DNA from: Streptomyces roseirectus
GTDB lineage: Bacteria > Actinomycetota > Actinomycetes > Streptomycetales > Streptomycetaceae
Assembly: GCF_014489635.1 (NCBI RefSeq)
Contig: NZ_CP060828.1
Span: forward strand, 4,750,001 to 4,814,000
Direction of reading: 5' to 3'
Length of the DNA: 64,000 nt
A program made the position numbers and the translations under genes. Positions within the stretch are counted from its first letter, which is position 1. Every line of letters begins with the position of its first letter. Positions 55,148-63,755 of the stretch are shown one piece after another. Below the pieces are notes generated by a model that did not search any database, had not been told where the DNA came from, and saw only the letters and a list, made by a program, of their open reading frames with translations.

Positions 55148-55592
55148 CCGTGCTCCTGATCAACTGACGGTGCGACTCCTGCAACGCCTCCGGCAACTCA
55201 TCCGGACGGAACCACCGCGCCTCCAGGATCTCGAACGGGTCGATCTTCAAAGTCCCTCCCGCATACCGAGCCTCGTAGGCGACTTCCGCCCGAAATCGGT
55301 AACCACTGCTCAACCTCACCAGCCTCCCCGGGACCACATCCAGCCCCGTCTCCTCCTTCACCTCCCTCACCACCGTCTGCTCGAACTCCTCCCCCTTCGC
55401 CGCGAAGCCCGTCGGCAGGCCCCACGGGTGCCTCTTCGACCACAACCTGTGCTTCAGCAACAACACCTCCCCCTCCTCGTTCCGCACCACCCCCGTCACG
55501 CCGACCACGAACTTCGCGTGCGCGAGCCAGAGGATGCGCCACTGAAGCGAACCTCGAAGCAAATGCCACAACCGGGGGATCAGGTGTTTCAC
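55137..55592 (-). CDS. Nudix hydrolase
   Basis: 151-aa Nudix protein, substrate unknown. Complete Nudix box: GFAAKGEEFEQTVVREVKEE followed by TGL. The N-terminus MKHLIPRLWHLLRGSLQWRI is a long amphipathic helix that may touch membrane. The gene converges on the beta-lactamase-like gene and overlaps its last 11 bases. The start is GTG at 55592. Unlike the Nudix remnant at 12064, it is intact. Confidence 0.9.
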   Translation of the reverse strand: MKHLIPRLWHLLRGSLQWRILWLAHAKFVVGVTGVVRNEEGEVLLLKHRLWSKRHPWGLPTGFAAKGEEFEQTVVREVKEETGLDVVPGRLVRLSSGYRFRAEVAYEARYAGGTLKIDPFEILEARWFRPDELPEALQESHRQLIRSTVTS

Positions 55593-55875
55593 GGGGGCCC
55601 TTCGGGGGGGTGCTGTTCGGGGTGAGCACCAACTCTCTCAGCCGACGGGGAGTTTGGCGTCCAGAGGGGTCCGGGGGCCGATCCACCACACAACACCGGA
55701 CGCGCTACGAGCGCCCGCCCCCAAGCGCTTACGACGTTCCGCCCCCGCGCGGGGACGGGGGACCGTAGGGTCGGCTTCGGGGGGGGTTCCGACCCCAGAG
55801 ATGGCCAAAATGTCCGTTTCCTCGAAAGTAATGAAACTCAGCCCGCAAACCGAATAACGCCGCAGGTCACGGACG
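55593..55875. other. CRISPR leader region
   Basis: No gene. The last ~85 bases before the first repeat are relatively A/T-rich (CCAAAATGTCC, GAAAGTAATGAAACTC, GCAAACCGAATAACG), as expected for a leader with promoter and integration site. The opposite end of the array has the degenerate repeat, agreeing with this polarity. Confidence 0.6.
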
Positions 55876-56392
55876 GTGGTCCCCGCGCACGCGGGGGTGT
55901 TCCCCGGTACCGGCCGGTGCGCCACCCCTGCGGGTTGTGGTCCCCGCGCACGCGGGGGTGTTCCCGATGAGGAGGGTCCCGGAGTAGCCGAGCGCGAGTG
56001 GTCCCCGCGCACGCGGGGGTGTTCCCCAGCACGCAAGGCGGGGCCCGTGACCGTGTGTGTGGTCCCCGCGCACGCGGGGGTGTTCCCCCCCTCGACGCTC
56101 CCGCCCGTCCGGCCGGGGTGTGGTCCCCGCGCACGCGGGGGTGTTCCCGGCTACGAGCGAATCCTCGCGGGGCTATCCCCGTGGTCCCCGCGCACGCGGG
56201 GGTGTTCCCTACCAGGCGACGCCGGGCTGTTCGCACTGCCCGTGGTCCCCGCGCACGCGGGGGTGTTCCCTCCCGCTTCGGCGGGGCCGGGTGGTCGCCG
56301 TCGTGGTCCCCGCGCACGCGGGGGTGTTCCCCCTCCCATCCGGCGGGCGAGTTCCGGCCTGTAGTGGTCCCCGCGCACGCGGGGATGCCCCC
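55876..56392 (+). CRISPR. CRISPR array, type I-E-like, 9 repeats and 8 spacers
   Basis: Nine 29-bp repeats begin at 55876, 55937, 55998, 56059, 56120, 56181, 56242, 56303 and 56364, giving an exact 61-bp period with eight 32-bp spacers. Repeats start GTGGTCCCCGCGCACGCGGG and end GGTGTTCCC, with a GC-rich internal hairpin, the standard actinobacterial I-E repeat. The first eight repeats are identical; the ninth ends GATGCCCCC instead and marks the distal end, so the leader is at lower coordinates. No cas gene is recognisable on either side within the window. All spacers differ. Confidence 0.97.
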
Positions 56393-56422
56393 TGGGCGCC
56401 GCGCGGTCCGGCGACGCCGAGG

Positions 56423-57763
56423 TCAGGGGGTCAAGGACAAGGCGTACTCCGGCCACCACACGCCCGCTGGGGGCCCGCCTCGGCAGGTGCCGTCGGATTC
56501 GCCGGGGCGTTTGATCCAGAGGTGGGCGTCGAGGGAGGGGGTGTTGGTGTGGAGGGTGGGGGGTGGGCCGAGGGTGCGGGATGGGGGGTTGCACCAGGGG
56601 TCGGGGCCTGTGTAGGGGCCGTTGCCGTTGCGGCTGGTGTCGAAGACGAAGTGGGGGGTGTGGCCGGTGGCTTGGGCTAGGCGGCGTGCGTAGGTGAGGA
56701 GCGTGGGGGTGGTGTGGAAGTTGGAGACGTTCAAGGAGAAACCGTCGGCTCGGGGGAGGCCCGCCTTGTTCAACGCCCTTGCCAGCCACGGGAGGTCGCT
56801 GATCCAGCCCGGGTGACCGGCGTCCACGTAGACGCGGACGTTCTTGTGCGCCTTCAGCCGATCGACCGCGTACGCCAGCAGGCCCAGGCGTTCCTTGAGC
56901 CCGGCGTTCGCGCAGCCCGCGAGGGCCTGGGGGACGGCGTCCGGTTCGAGGATCACCCAGGCCGAACGGTCGCCCAAGCCCTCCGCGAAGGAGTCGACGT
57001 ACGCCCGGTACTCGCGTGAGCTGTCCGCGCCCCCGGCGGAGAAGGCTCCGCAGTCCCGGTGGGGGATGTGGTACGCGACGAGAACCGGCGTACGCCCCAC
57101 GACAGTTGCCGCGGTCGTCAGCCGACGCACCTCGGGCCCGGGGTTCGCCCCCGTCAACCACGTCGCCTGCGGTTCACGAGCGATGCGCTCGATACGAGCC
57201 GCGTCCGCGAACCGCCCGGCGTCACGGTACGCGGCGACTTGCCGGGCCGCGGGGGTGTCGGGATCCGTCCACAACTCCGTGGAGCTGGGGGCCTGTTCGG
57301 GGGACGCGACCCCCGCAATGGTGGCCGCAGCGTCCGGGACGATGGCTGCGGCATCCGGGGCGGCAGCCGCGTCCGGGACGATAGCTGCGGCATCCGGGGC
57401 GGTGGTTGCGGCGTCGGGAGAGGGAGAGTCGGGCTCCGATCGAGCAGCCCCAGCCACCTCCTCCACCCCCACGCCCACCGATCCGGAAAGCCCCGCCGCC
57501 ACTCCAGAGGAACCCGCCGCCGACCCAACCAGCCCCGCCGCCACCCCCAACGAACCCCCCACCGATCCAACCAGCCCCGCCGCCACCCCCAACGAACCCC
57601 CCACCGATCCAACCAGCCCCGCCGCCACCCCCAACGAACCCCCCACCGGCCCAGAAAGCCCCGCACCCAACCCCCCACCCGGCACAGCCACCACCCCACC
57701 AACCACCCCCAACACCCCCGCCAACACCAAGCCCCCCACCCCCAGCGCACCCCTCACCCGCAC
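56423..57763 (-). CDS. Glycoside hydrolase family 6 protein (endoglucanase-like)
   Basis: 446-aa secreted GH6 enzyme, predicted to cut beta-1,4-glucans. The N-terminus is hydrophobic (GALGVGGLVLAGVLGVVGGV) and runs into three 14-residue tandem repeats (GSLGVAAGLVGSVG) and an Asp/Ala/Pro linker. The GH6 barrel begins near ELWTDPDTPAARQVAAYRDA and contains catalytic Asp candidates in PHRDCGAFSAGGAD and VILEPDAVPQALAGC, then DAGHPGWISD and NVSNFHTTP. The GTG at 57763 overlaps the LCP gene by 10 bases. A role in cellulose-like glycan remodelling at hyphal tips is possible. Confidence 0.9.
   Translation of the reverse strand: MRVRGALGVGGLVLAGVLGVVGGVVAVPGGGLGAGLSGPVGGSLGVAAGLVGSVGGSLGVAAGLVGSVGGSLGVAAGLVGSAAGSSGVAAGLSGSVGVGVEEVAGAARSEPDSPSPDAATTAPDAAAIVPDAAAAPDAAAIVPDAAATIAGVASPEQAPSSTELWTDPDTPAARQVAAYRDAGRFADAARIERIAREPQATWLTGANPGPEVRRLTTAATVVGRTPVLVAYHIPHRDCGAFSAGGADSSREYRAYVDSFAEGLGDRSAWVILEPDAVPQALAGCANAGLKERLGLLAYAVDRLKAHKNVRVYVDAGHPGWISDLPWLARALNKAGLPRADGFSLNVSNFHTTPTLLTYARRLAQATGHTPHFVFDTSRNGNGPYTGPDPWCNPPSRTLGPPPTLHTNTPSLDAHLWIKRPGESDGTCRGGPPAGVWWPEYALSLTP
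57525..57650. repeat. 42-bp tandem repeat within the GH6 gene
   Basis: Three nearly identical 42-bp units begin at 57525, 57567 and 57609 and encode the 14-residue repeat GSLGVAAGLVGSVG on the minus strand. The unit is in phase with codons, unlike the 26-bp array at 2088. Confidence 0.9.
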
Positions 57764-58809
57764 GCCATCCCCCCACCCCGCACCGGCTCATACGCCCCGA
57801 ACTCCGGTACCTCAGACGGCCGTTCCTGGGAGTTCACCGGCGTAAGGGCGCGGTCCTCACGCAACCGTGCGAACACCTCGTCCGCCCGTTCCCGGTCCCA
57901 CCAGAGCGTGGAGCCGACGCCGGGGATGTTCTCGTTGAACCCCCCGATGGGAACCGTCGCGAACTCGGTGGCGGAGGGCTTGAGGCGGGTGAGGGTTTTC
58001 GCGAGGGAGGTCAACTCGGCGTCTTTGAAGCCTTGGTCGACTTTGATGGAGCCGAGGAGGGTACGGCTGAGGCGGAGGAGGTCGACGGGGTTTTCCTGGA
58101 GGCGCTTCAACACCCCGACGAGGAAACGCTGTTGGCGTTGGACGCGCCCGAAGTCAGCGGCACCGTCGAACTTGCGTGAGCGGACGTACTGGAGGGACCG
58201 CCCGCCGTTCAACCGGTGCTTGCCGGGGGAGAGTTGAAGCTTCGTCCCGGCATCGTCGATACGCCGAGCCGGACACACATCGACGCCGCCCACCTGCTGG
58301 ACGGAGTCGATGAACCGCCGGAAGTCGATCTGGAGGTAGCGGTCGATCGGCACCCCGGTCATCTCCTCGACCGTCCGGACGGACAACGCCGGCCCGCCCT
58401 CCCGGAACGCCGAGTTGATCTTCGCGTCATGATCCGGCACCCACTCCCCGGTCCCGGGATCATGGTGCGCGGGGATCCGCGCGAGGGAGTCCCGGGGCAG
58501 ACTGAGGACGCTGACCCGGTCCTGCCGAGCGGAAACGTGGACGAGCATGAGGGTGTCCGTACAGTGGCAAGCCTCACCCCCGGCGTGATATCTCCGCAGC
58601 TCATCACGGGTGAGCTGGGACCGGTCGTCGATGCCCATGAGGAGGATCGTCGTGCCGTTCCCGGCGGCACGGCCCCGCTCCGCGCCCGCCTCGAACGCCG
58701 CGACCCGGGAAACGGGCAGCGCGCTCGCGCCGTCGATCCCGATCAGGGCCACCCCGGTCAGGGACCCCGCCAGTACGGCCACCGCCCCCGCCGTCCACCG
58801 CTTCCTCAT
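57754..58809 (-). CDS. LytR-CpsA-Psr (LCP) family ligase
   Basis: 351-aa LCP protein that attaches anionic or other glycopolymers to peptidoglycan outside the membrane. The N-terminal hydrophobic anchor (AGAVAVLAGSLTGVALIGID) precedes the LCP core: TTILLMGIDDRSQ, CTDTLMLVHVS, VSVLSLPRDSLARIP, and a later YVRSRKFDGAADFGRVQRQQ. Conserved Asp and Arg residues are intact. It overlaps the GH6 gene, implying joint expression of a glycopolymer ligase and a glucanase. Confidence 0.93.
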   Translation of the reverse strand: MRKRWTAGAVAVLAGSLTGVALIGIDGASALPVSRVAAFEAGAERGRAAGNGTTILLMGIDDRSQLTRDELRRYHAGGEACHCTDTLMLVHVSARQDRVSVLSLPRDSLARIPAHHDPGTGEWVPDHDAKINSAFREGGPALSVRTVEEMTGVPIDRYLQIDFRRFIDSVQQVGGVDVCPARRIDDAGTKLQLSPGKHRLNGGRSLQYVRSRKFDGAADFGRVQRQQRFLVGVLKRLQENPVDLLRLSRTLLGSIKVDQGFKDAELTSLAKTLTRLKPSATEFATVPIGGFNENIPGVGSTLWWDRERADEVFARLREDRALTPVNSQERPSEVPEFGAYEPVRGGGMACG

Positions 58810-59062
58810 CGTCAGCCCTCTCCGTGCGCGTCACGGCCAGAAACCACGGCCGGAATTCGCGGCCAGAAGGGGTATGCACGGATCCCGCCCACCCTCATCG
58901 CCCCGGTGTGATTAATCCCCCGTACGGGGTAATACCCCCGAGGCCCCCTGGTCAGCGCGGACGCGCCCGCCGCACCATCAAAGCCGCGACCTCGAAGACT
59001 CGGCCTCGACGACTCGACCTCGCAGGCAAGGCCCCGCTCCGTCCGCCGGGAGGCAGCCGCGC

Positions 59063-61288
59063 ATGGTCCACCCCCTGATCCTCCTCGCCACCCCCGCCCG
59101 CCCCACGGACGACTCCGCGAACGCCGACCAACTCCGCAGGATCAGCGAGGAGTTGCCCGCACACAGGTGGGTCTCCACCGCCCCGGACGCGCTCGCGGTG
59201 ATCCGCGCGGAGGCGGGCCTGTCGGCCGTCCTGCTGGACTGGGGCCTGGTGGACGCCGAGCGCGTGCTCGCCGGCATCCGGCGCAGGGCCACCGGCCTCC
59301 CCGTGTTCCTGGTGCTGGACGGCGCCGGTCTGGACGAGGTGCCGCTGTGGGCGGCGGAGGTGGTCGTCGGGTACGTGTGGCTGCACGAGGACACCCCGAC
59401 GTTCCTCGCGGGGCGGATGGCGCGGGCGGCGCGGGAGTACCAGGAGGGTCTTCTCCCGCCGTTCTTCCGGGAGTTGACGAAGTGGGACGACAGTCACGAG
59501 TACTCGTGGCACACCCCGGCGCACGCGGGCGGCGTCGCGTTCCTGCGCTCGCCGGTCGGGCGGGCGTTCTTCGACTACTACGGCGAACAGCTCTTCCGCT
59601 CCGACCTCTCCTGCTCGGTCGAACTCGGCTCCGCCTGGGAGCACTCGGGGCCGATCGGCGACTCGGAGCGGAACGCGGCGCGGATCTTCGGCGCCGAGCG
59701 CACGTACTACGTGCTGCACGGGACATCGAACGCGAACCGGCTGGTGGGCCACCACTGCGCCGTCCAGGACGAGCCCGTGATCCTGGACCGCAACTGCCAC
59801 AAGTCCGTGCACCACGCGATGATCCTCGCGGGGGCGCGGCCGGTGTATGTGACGGGGGCGCGCAACGGGTACGGGCTGATGGGCCCGGTGCCGCCGGGGT
59901 CGCTGGCCCAACCACCACTGACCCAACCACCACTGACCCAACTGCCGCTGACAGCAAGCCAGTTGGCACCGGACGGCGCATCCCCCGTCTACGCCGCCCT
60001 CACCAGCAGCACCTACGACGGTCTCCTCTACGACGCCGTGCGGGTCACGGAGTTGCTGGGCGCGCACGTCCCCCGGCTGCACTTCGACGAGGCGTGGTCG
60101 GCGTACACGAAGTTCCACCCCCTGTACGAGCGCCGGTGCGCGATGGACGTCCCCCTGACGCCCGGCAGCCCCTCCCTGTTCGCGACGCAGTCCACGCACA
60201 AGCTGCTGGCCGCGCTGTCGCAGAGCTCGATGGTGCACGTGCGTTCGTCGGAGCGGGCGCCGGTGGATCACGACCGGTTCAACCAGACGTTCATGATGCA
60301 CGGGACGACGTCGCCGCTGTACCCGATGCTGGCGTCGCTGGACGTCGCGGCCGGGATGATGGACGGGGCCGCCGGGCGTTTCCTGATCGAGGAGACGCTG
60401 ACGGAGGCGGTGCGCTTCCGGCAGGCGGTGCCCCAACTGGCGCGGCGGATCAGGGAGTCGGGGGACAGGCCGGGGTGGTTCTTCGGGGTGTGGCAGCCGC
60501 CGGAGGTGGCCGAGGCGTCGTTGGATGAGCTGGTGAACTCCCCCGCGCGCTGGTGTCTGGACCCCGGGGACTCCTGGCACGGCTACCCCGAACTGGAGCC
60601 GGGTTACTGCCTGTTGGACCCGGCGAAGGTCACGATCACCTGCCCCGGCGTCCAGGCCGACGGCACGGTCGAGCCGTGGGGCATCCCCGGGAAGGTCCTG
60701 AACGCGTACCTCTACCGCCGCCGGGTCGTCGCCGACAAGTACGACCCGTACAGCGTCCTCGTCTTCTTCTCGATGGGCATCACGAAGGGCAAGTGGGGCA
60801 CGCTGCTGGACGCGTTGACGGACTTCAAGGCGCTGTACGACGCGAACGCGCCCCTCTCGGCGGTGCTCCCCGAACTGGTGTCGGCGCACCCGTCCCGCTA
60901 CGCCCGTCTCACCCTCCCCGCCCTCTGCGCCGAAATGCACGCCCCCACCGCCGAGTTGACGTCCCTCCTGCGCGCCGCCTCCGCCGCCCTCCCCACCCCC
61001 GTCCTCCCCCCGGTCAAGGCGTACGAGGCGATGGTCCGGGGCCGCACCGAACGCGTCCCCCTCGCCCAACTCCCCGGCCGCACAGCCGCGGTGATGGTAG
61101 CGACGACTCCCCCGGGCAGCCCCCTCCTCGTCCCCGGCGAGCAACTGGGCTCCGCCGACAGCCCGTTGCTCGCCTACCTCACCGCCCTGGAGTCCTTCGA
61201 CCACCGCTTCCCGGGTTTCGCGAGCGAGACGCACGGCGTGGAACACGATCCGGCGGGCGGCTACGGAATCCAGTGCGTGATCCCGTGA
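59063..61288 (+). CDS. PLP-dependent Orn/Lys/Arg decarboxylase
   Basis: 741-aa fold-III-type (aspartate aminotransferase-fold) decarboxylase. The N-terminal ~125 residues are a receiver-like wing domain (VLLDWGLVDAERVLAGIRRR). The PLP domain has TPAHAGGVAFLRSPVGRAFF, LHGTSNANRL, and the Schiff-base Lys K380 in ATQSTHKLLAALSQ, with FDEAWSAYTKFHP just before it. The C-terminal domain includes GIPGKVLNAYLYRRRVVADK. A short in-frame repeat (QPPLT twice, then QLPLT) sits at 59909-59950. Product could be cadaverine, agmatine or putrescine. ATG 59063 has GGGAGG 8 bases upstream. Confidence 0.92.
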   Translation: MVHPLILLATPARPTDDSANADQLRRISEELPAHRWVSTAPDALAVIRAEAGLSAVLLDWGLVDAERVLAGIRRRATGLPVFLVLDGAGLDEVPLWAAEVVVGYVWLHEDTPTFLAGRMARAAREYQEGLLPPFFRELTKWDDSHEYSWHTPAHAGGVAFLRSPVGRAFFDYYGEQLFRSDLSCSVELGSAWEHSGPIGDSERNAARIFGAERTYYVLHGTSNANRLVGHHCAVQDEPVILDRNCHKSVHHAMILAGARPVYVTGARNGYGLMGPVPPGSLAQPPLTQPPLTQLPLTASQLAPDGASPVYAALTSSTYDGLLYDAVRVTELLGAHVPRLHFDEAWSAYTKFHPLYERRCAMDVPLTPGSPSLFATQSTHKLLAALSQSSMVHVRSSERAPVDHDRFNQTFMMHGTTSPLYPMLASLDVAAGMMDGAAGRFLIEETLTEAVRFRQAVPQLARRIRESGDRPGWFFGVWQPPEVAEASLDELVNSPARWCLDPGDSWHGYPELEPGYCLLDPAKVTITCPGVQADGTVEPWGIPGKVLNAYLYRRRVVADKYDPYSVLVFFSMGITKGKWGTLLDALTDFKALYDANAPLSAVLPELVSAHPSRYARLTLPALCAEMHAPTAELTSLLRAASAALPTPVLPPVKAYEAMVRGRTERVPLAQLPGRTAAVMVATTPPGSPLLVPGEQLGSADSPLLAYLTALESFDHRFPGFASETHGVEHDPAGGYGIQCVIP

Positions 61289-61306
61289 CCGCTGCGTCAA
61301 CTGCCG

Positions 61307-61632
61307 TCAGGCCCAGGTGAGGCGTTGCCCCTCGGGGCCGGCCCACAGCCGCATCCGTTCGGCGGGCGGGCGTCCGTCCGCCTGCCACCGCGCGAGGCGT
61401 TCGGTGACCGCGTCCCACAGGCGCACCGGCCCGCCCTGCCGGACCATCCACCATCCACCGTCCAGTCGTCGAGCGCGTCCACGCCCAGCCGGGCGGGCGT
61501 CGCCTGGCCCTCGCCGAGGTCCGGCAGAATGCCCAGCGGGGGCGGGAGGTGAGGGTGGGCGAGCATGAACGAGACGTGGCTGCCGAGTACCGGGCCGCTG
61601 GCCGTGCCGTCGTCGCCGACGCACGGCGGACG
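61307..61632 (-). pseudogene. Methyltransferase C-terminal fragment, frameshifted
   Basis: On the minus strand [20 protein letters not shown] through DWTVDGGW is read in one frame, and [20 protein letters not shown] through [10 protein letters not shown] in another. Together they resemble the C-terminus of Streptomyces protein-L-isoaspartate-type methyltransferases. The catalytic N-terminal part is absent, replaced by the start of the CYTH gene on the other strand. Identity is tentative. Confidence 0.5.
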
Positions 61633-61658
61633 GTGTGAGCGGGGAAGGGGAGTGTCGG

Positions 61659-62246
61659 ATGCCGGTCGAGGCGGAGTTGAAGGCGCGGGTGCGGGTGCCG
61701 GGGGCGGTGGAGCGGGGGCTCGGGGAGCGGGCTGTGGCACGGGTCGAGGTGTATCGGGACACCTATTACGACCGGGTGGGTGGAGAGTTGGGGCGGGGGG
61801 ATGAAGAGTTGCGGATCCGGACGGTGGAGGGGGTGGGTGGGCGGCGGACGGTGCTGACCTGGAAGGGGGCCGCGGTCGACGAGGCGTCCGGGTCGAAGCC
61901 GGAGTACGAGACGGAGGTGGCGGACGCGGAGGCGGCGCACGCGATCCTCCGAGGGCTCGGGTACGTCGTGTGGATCGCGTTCGAGAAGCGGTGCCGGAAC
62001 TACGAGTTCACCGCGTACGGGCGGGAGATGCTGGCGACGCTGGTGGAGGTCCCGGAACTTGAGGGGACGTTCCTGGAGGTGGAGACGCTGGTGGAGGAGG
62101 CCGAGTTGGGGGCCGCGTTGGAGGATGTGCGGGCTGTCATGGGGGAGTTGGGGATCGGGGCAGGGGAGCTGACCACGGAGACGTACACGGGGGCGGTCGC
62201 GGAGAGGCGAGGGCGGGGGGCGTCAGGTGGTGGGGGTGGGGCGTAG
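61659..62246 (+). CDS. CYTH-domain protein (class IV adenylate cyclase/thiamine triphosphatase-like)
   Basis: 195-aa CYTH protein. It starts with the metal-binding ExExK ([11 protein letters not shown]), then [41 protein letters not shown] and FLEVETLV, the pattern of the triphosphate tunnel fold. Bacterial members hydrolyse thiamine triphosphate or short-chain polyphosphate, or make cAMP. ATG 61659 has GGGAAGGGGAG upstream. Its 3' end overlaps the convergent nucleotidyltransferase remnant. Confidence 0.88.
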   Translation: MPVEAELKARVRVPGAVERGLGERAVARVEVYRDTYYDRVGGELGRGDEELRIRTVEGVGGRRTVLTWKGAAVDEASGSKPEYETEVADAEAAHAILRGLGYVVWIAFEKRCRNYEFTAYGREMLATLVEVPELEGTFLEVETLVEEAELGAALEDVRAVMGELGIGAGELTTETYTGAVAERRGRGASGGGGGA

Positions 62247-62830
62247 GCGGGTGAGCCAGGGGTGGGGGCCGTAGGTTCGGGTGATCGCGTCGGCGAGCCA
62301 GGCGCGTTGGGGGGTGGTGAGGAGGGGGAGGGTGGTGGCGAAGTCGGTTTCGTCTTTGGGGCGTGGGGAGTTGGCCTTGTAGTAGAGCTGGATCTCGGGG
62401 TGGAGGTAGGGGAGGCCGGTCGGGGAGAGGGCACCGAGGGTGGAGATGGGGCGGCGGACGGAGGGGTTGCGGCGGGAGATCCAGTCCGTGCCGGACTCGG
62501 ACGCCTCGTCGAGCATGAGTGGGAGGCGCCAGGGTTCGCCGGGGCCGGGGCGGCACCAGATGTCGTGGACGGTGGGGCCGAGAAGTTCGCCCGGGAGCCA
62601 GGGGCGGAGCGCGCCCGGAGGATCAGCGGCTCACAACTCCCAGCCTGAGAGGGCTTGTTGGGCGGCGTGTTGGTCCCGGCGCAGGTGGAGGACATCGACG
62701 TCGGAGCGGGGGCGGAAAGGGCGGCCGACGGCCAGTTCGATGGCGTGGCCGCCCGCGATCCACCAGGGTGCTCTTAACTCGGCGAGGAGTTCGGCCAGTT
62801 CGGGGAGGGGGAGAGGAGCCCCGGGGTCAG
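62223..62830 (-). pseudogene. Nucleotidyltransferase gene with in-frame TGA
   Basis: The minus-strand frame reads LAELRAPWWIAGGHAIELAV, then RPRSDVDVLHLRRDQHAAQQ, the nucleotidyltransferase core with GG and DVD motifs. A TGA stop occurs at 62631-62633, directly after SGWEL. The same frame then continues with AADPPGALRPWLPGELLGPT and VHDIWCRPGPGEPWRLPLML through to the normal end near 62223. No start codon is visible upstream of the core, where the frame runs into the 3' end of the neighbouring small gene. It contains a TTA codon. Aminoglycoside-adenylyltransferase-like proteins are the closest family I recognise. Confidence 0.75.
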
Positions 62831-63174
62831 GCTGTCAGGGGGAAGTCTGTGAAGGGGGCGCCCTCGTAGGTGTACGGGTAGTCGATGCCCAGGGAGGCGA
62901 GGGCGGCGGCGTGGCGGCGTTCGCGTTGGAGGTGGAGTTCGTGGAGGCGGCGGGATTCTTCGGCCTCGGCCTGGCGGCGGAAGATTTCGGCGGCTTCGGC
63001 CTTTGAGGGGCTGGTCCAGGGGCGGGACCAGGGGCTTTCCGGGATGACCGGGGTCGCGAGAGGGGACTTGGGGGCCGTCGGGGTGAGGTGGGCGGCGGTG
63101 TGGCGGCCCGGGCGGCGGCGGGGGAGGAGGATGCGCAGGGCGCAGGAAAGGGCGTGCACGATAAAATCGCGCAT
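62827..63174 (-). CDS. Small orphan protein, WSRPWTSPSK family (copy 2)
   Basis: 115-aa paralogue of the protein at 13204. Shared blocks are MRxxIxHAxSxxLRxLL at the N-terminus, SPWSRPWTSPSKAEAAEIFR in the middle, a charged helix, and GIDYPYTYEGAPF near the end; overall about half the residues look identical. The N-terminus may be a membrane or signal segment. AAGGAG lies 10 bases before ATG 63174. The upstream leader repeats the A-tract and nested-hairpin layout of the first copy. Function unknown. Confidence 0.75.
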   Translation of the reverse strand: MRDFIVHALSCALRILLPRRRPGRHTAAHLTPTAPKSPLATPVIPESPWSRPWTSPSKAEAAEIFRRQAEAEESRRLHELHLQRERRHAAALASLGIDYPYTYEGAPFTDFPLTA

Positions 63175-63208
63175 AGGTCGATCAGCTCCTTCGTAGCTGT
63201 CTCGGCTA

Positions 63209-63256
63209 GCCCCGTTGGATCGTTGGCGCGATCCTTCGGGGCGCTTTTTTGTGTTG
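63209..63256 (-). promoter_or_regulatory. A-tract plus nested-hairpin leader before copy 2
   Basis: In the gene's direction: ACACAAAAAAGC (63245-63256), then GCCCCG-AA-GGATCG, loop CGCCAA, CGATCC-AA-CGGGGC (63242 down to 63209), then about 34 bases to the ATG. On the plus strand the same sequence is a textbook terminator with six T. It mirrors 13109-13168. Confidence 0.7.
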
Positions 63257-63348
63257 TGGTGACAGACCGTAGGGGCAAGTGACGCAAGTGGAGAAGGGGA
63301 TTCCGAGGATTCACTCTTTCGGGTGAACTTCCCCGTAGTACTTAAGAG

Positions 63349-63741
63349 CTACAGCTCCTTCGGGAGGCCCCATTTCTCCGGGTTCGCGATCAGGTCCTCA
63401 AGGAGCGCGTCGGCGGTCGGATCGGTGACGTCCCACGCGTGGACGAGGGCATGCGCGTCGAACAGTCCGCAGCCGTCGCCGTTCTCGTGCGTGACGGAGC
63501 ACCACTTGAGGACGGCGAACCTGAACTCTTCCTCGCCGTTCCAGAGGAACCACTGCGCCTCGTCGACCTCGCCGCCGTCCCAGAGGAAGTCGGCGTGCTC
63601 GCCGGTGTGCCCCTCGGCCAGCTCGCAGCAGACGTAGCCGTCCGCGAACTCGGCGTGGTCGTAGGTGGCGTCGGGCGCCGACTGGAGCAGCGTCAACACG
63701 TCCCGAACCGGCAGCCTTCTCACGGCGGTGCACTGCAACAT
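63349..63741 (-). CDS. Hypothetical acidic protein
   Basis: 130-aa unrecognised protein, rich in Asp/Glu, Trp and Cys. Features: MLQCTAVRRLPVRDVLTLLQ, then YDHAEFADGYVCCELAEGHT and GEHADFLWDGGEVDEAQWFL. The His/Cys/Asp content could bind metal. I chose ATG 63741, with GAGGAC upstream; it lies 14 bases after the stop of the preceding HTH gene, so the two probably form an operon. Confidence 0.7.
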   Translation of the reverse strand: MLQCTAVRRLPVRDVLTLLQSAPDATYDHAEFADGYVCCELAEGHTGEHADFLWDGGEVDEAQWFLWNGEEEFRFAVLKWCSVTHENGDGCGLFDAHALVHAWDVTDPTADALLEDLIANPEKWGLPKEL

Positions 63742-63755
63742 CGCGTCCTCGCAGG

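Noticed and set aside
55585..55595. Half parS site GTTTCACG at the Nudix start.
   Set aside because: The second half of the palindrome is absent (GGGGGCCC follows), and the bases are explained by the GTG-AAA-CAC start of the gene.
55593..56422. Cas genes next to the CRISPR array.
   Set aside because: The neighbours are a Nudix hydrolase and a GH6 protein; no Cas1, Cas2, Cas3 or Cascade motif was seen on either side.
55838..56680. ORFs encoding repeated GTPPRARGP or PRTRGCSP motifs.
   Set aside because: They are translations of the CRISPR repeats, not proteins.
58952..61300. 782-codon minus-strand ORF.
   Set aside because: It is antisense to the PLP decarboxylase, which has clear catalytic motifs.
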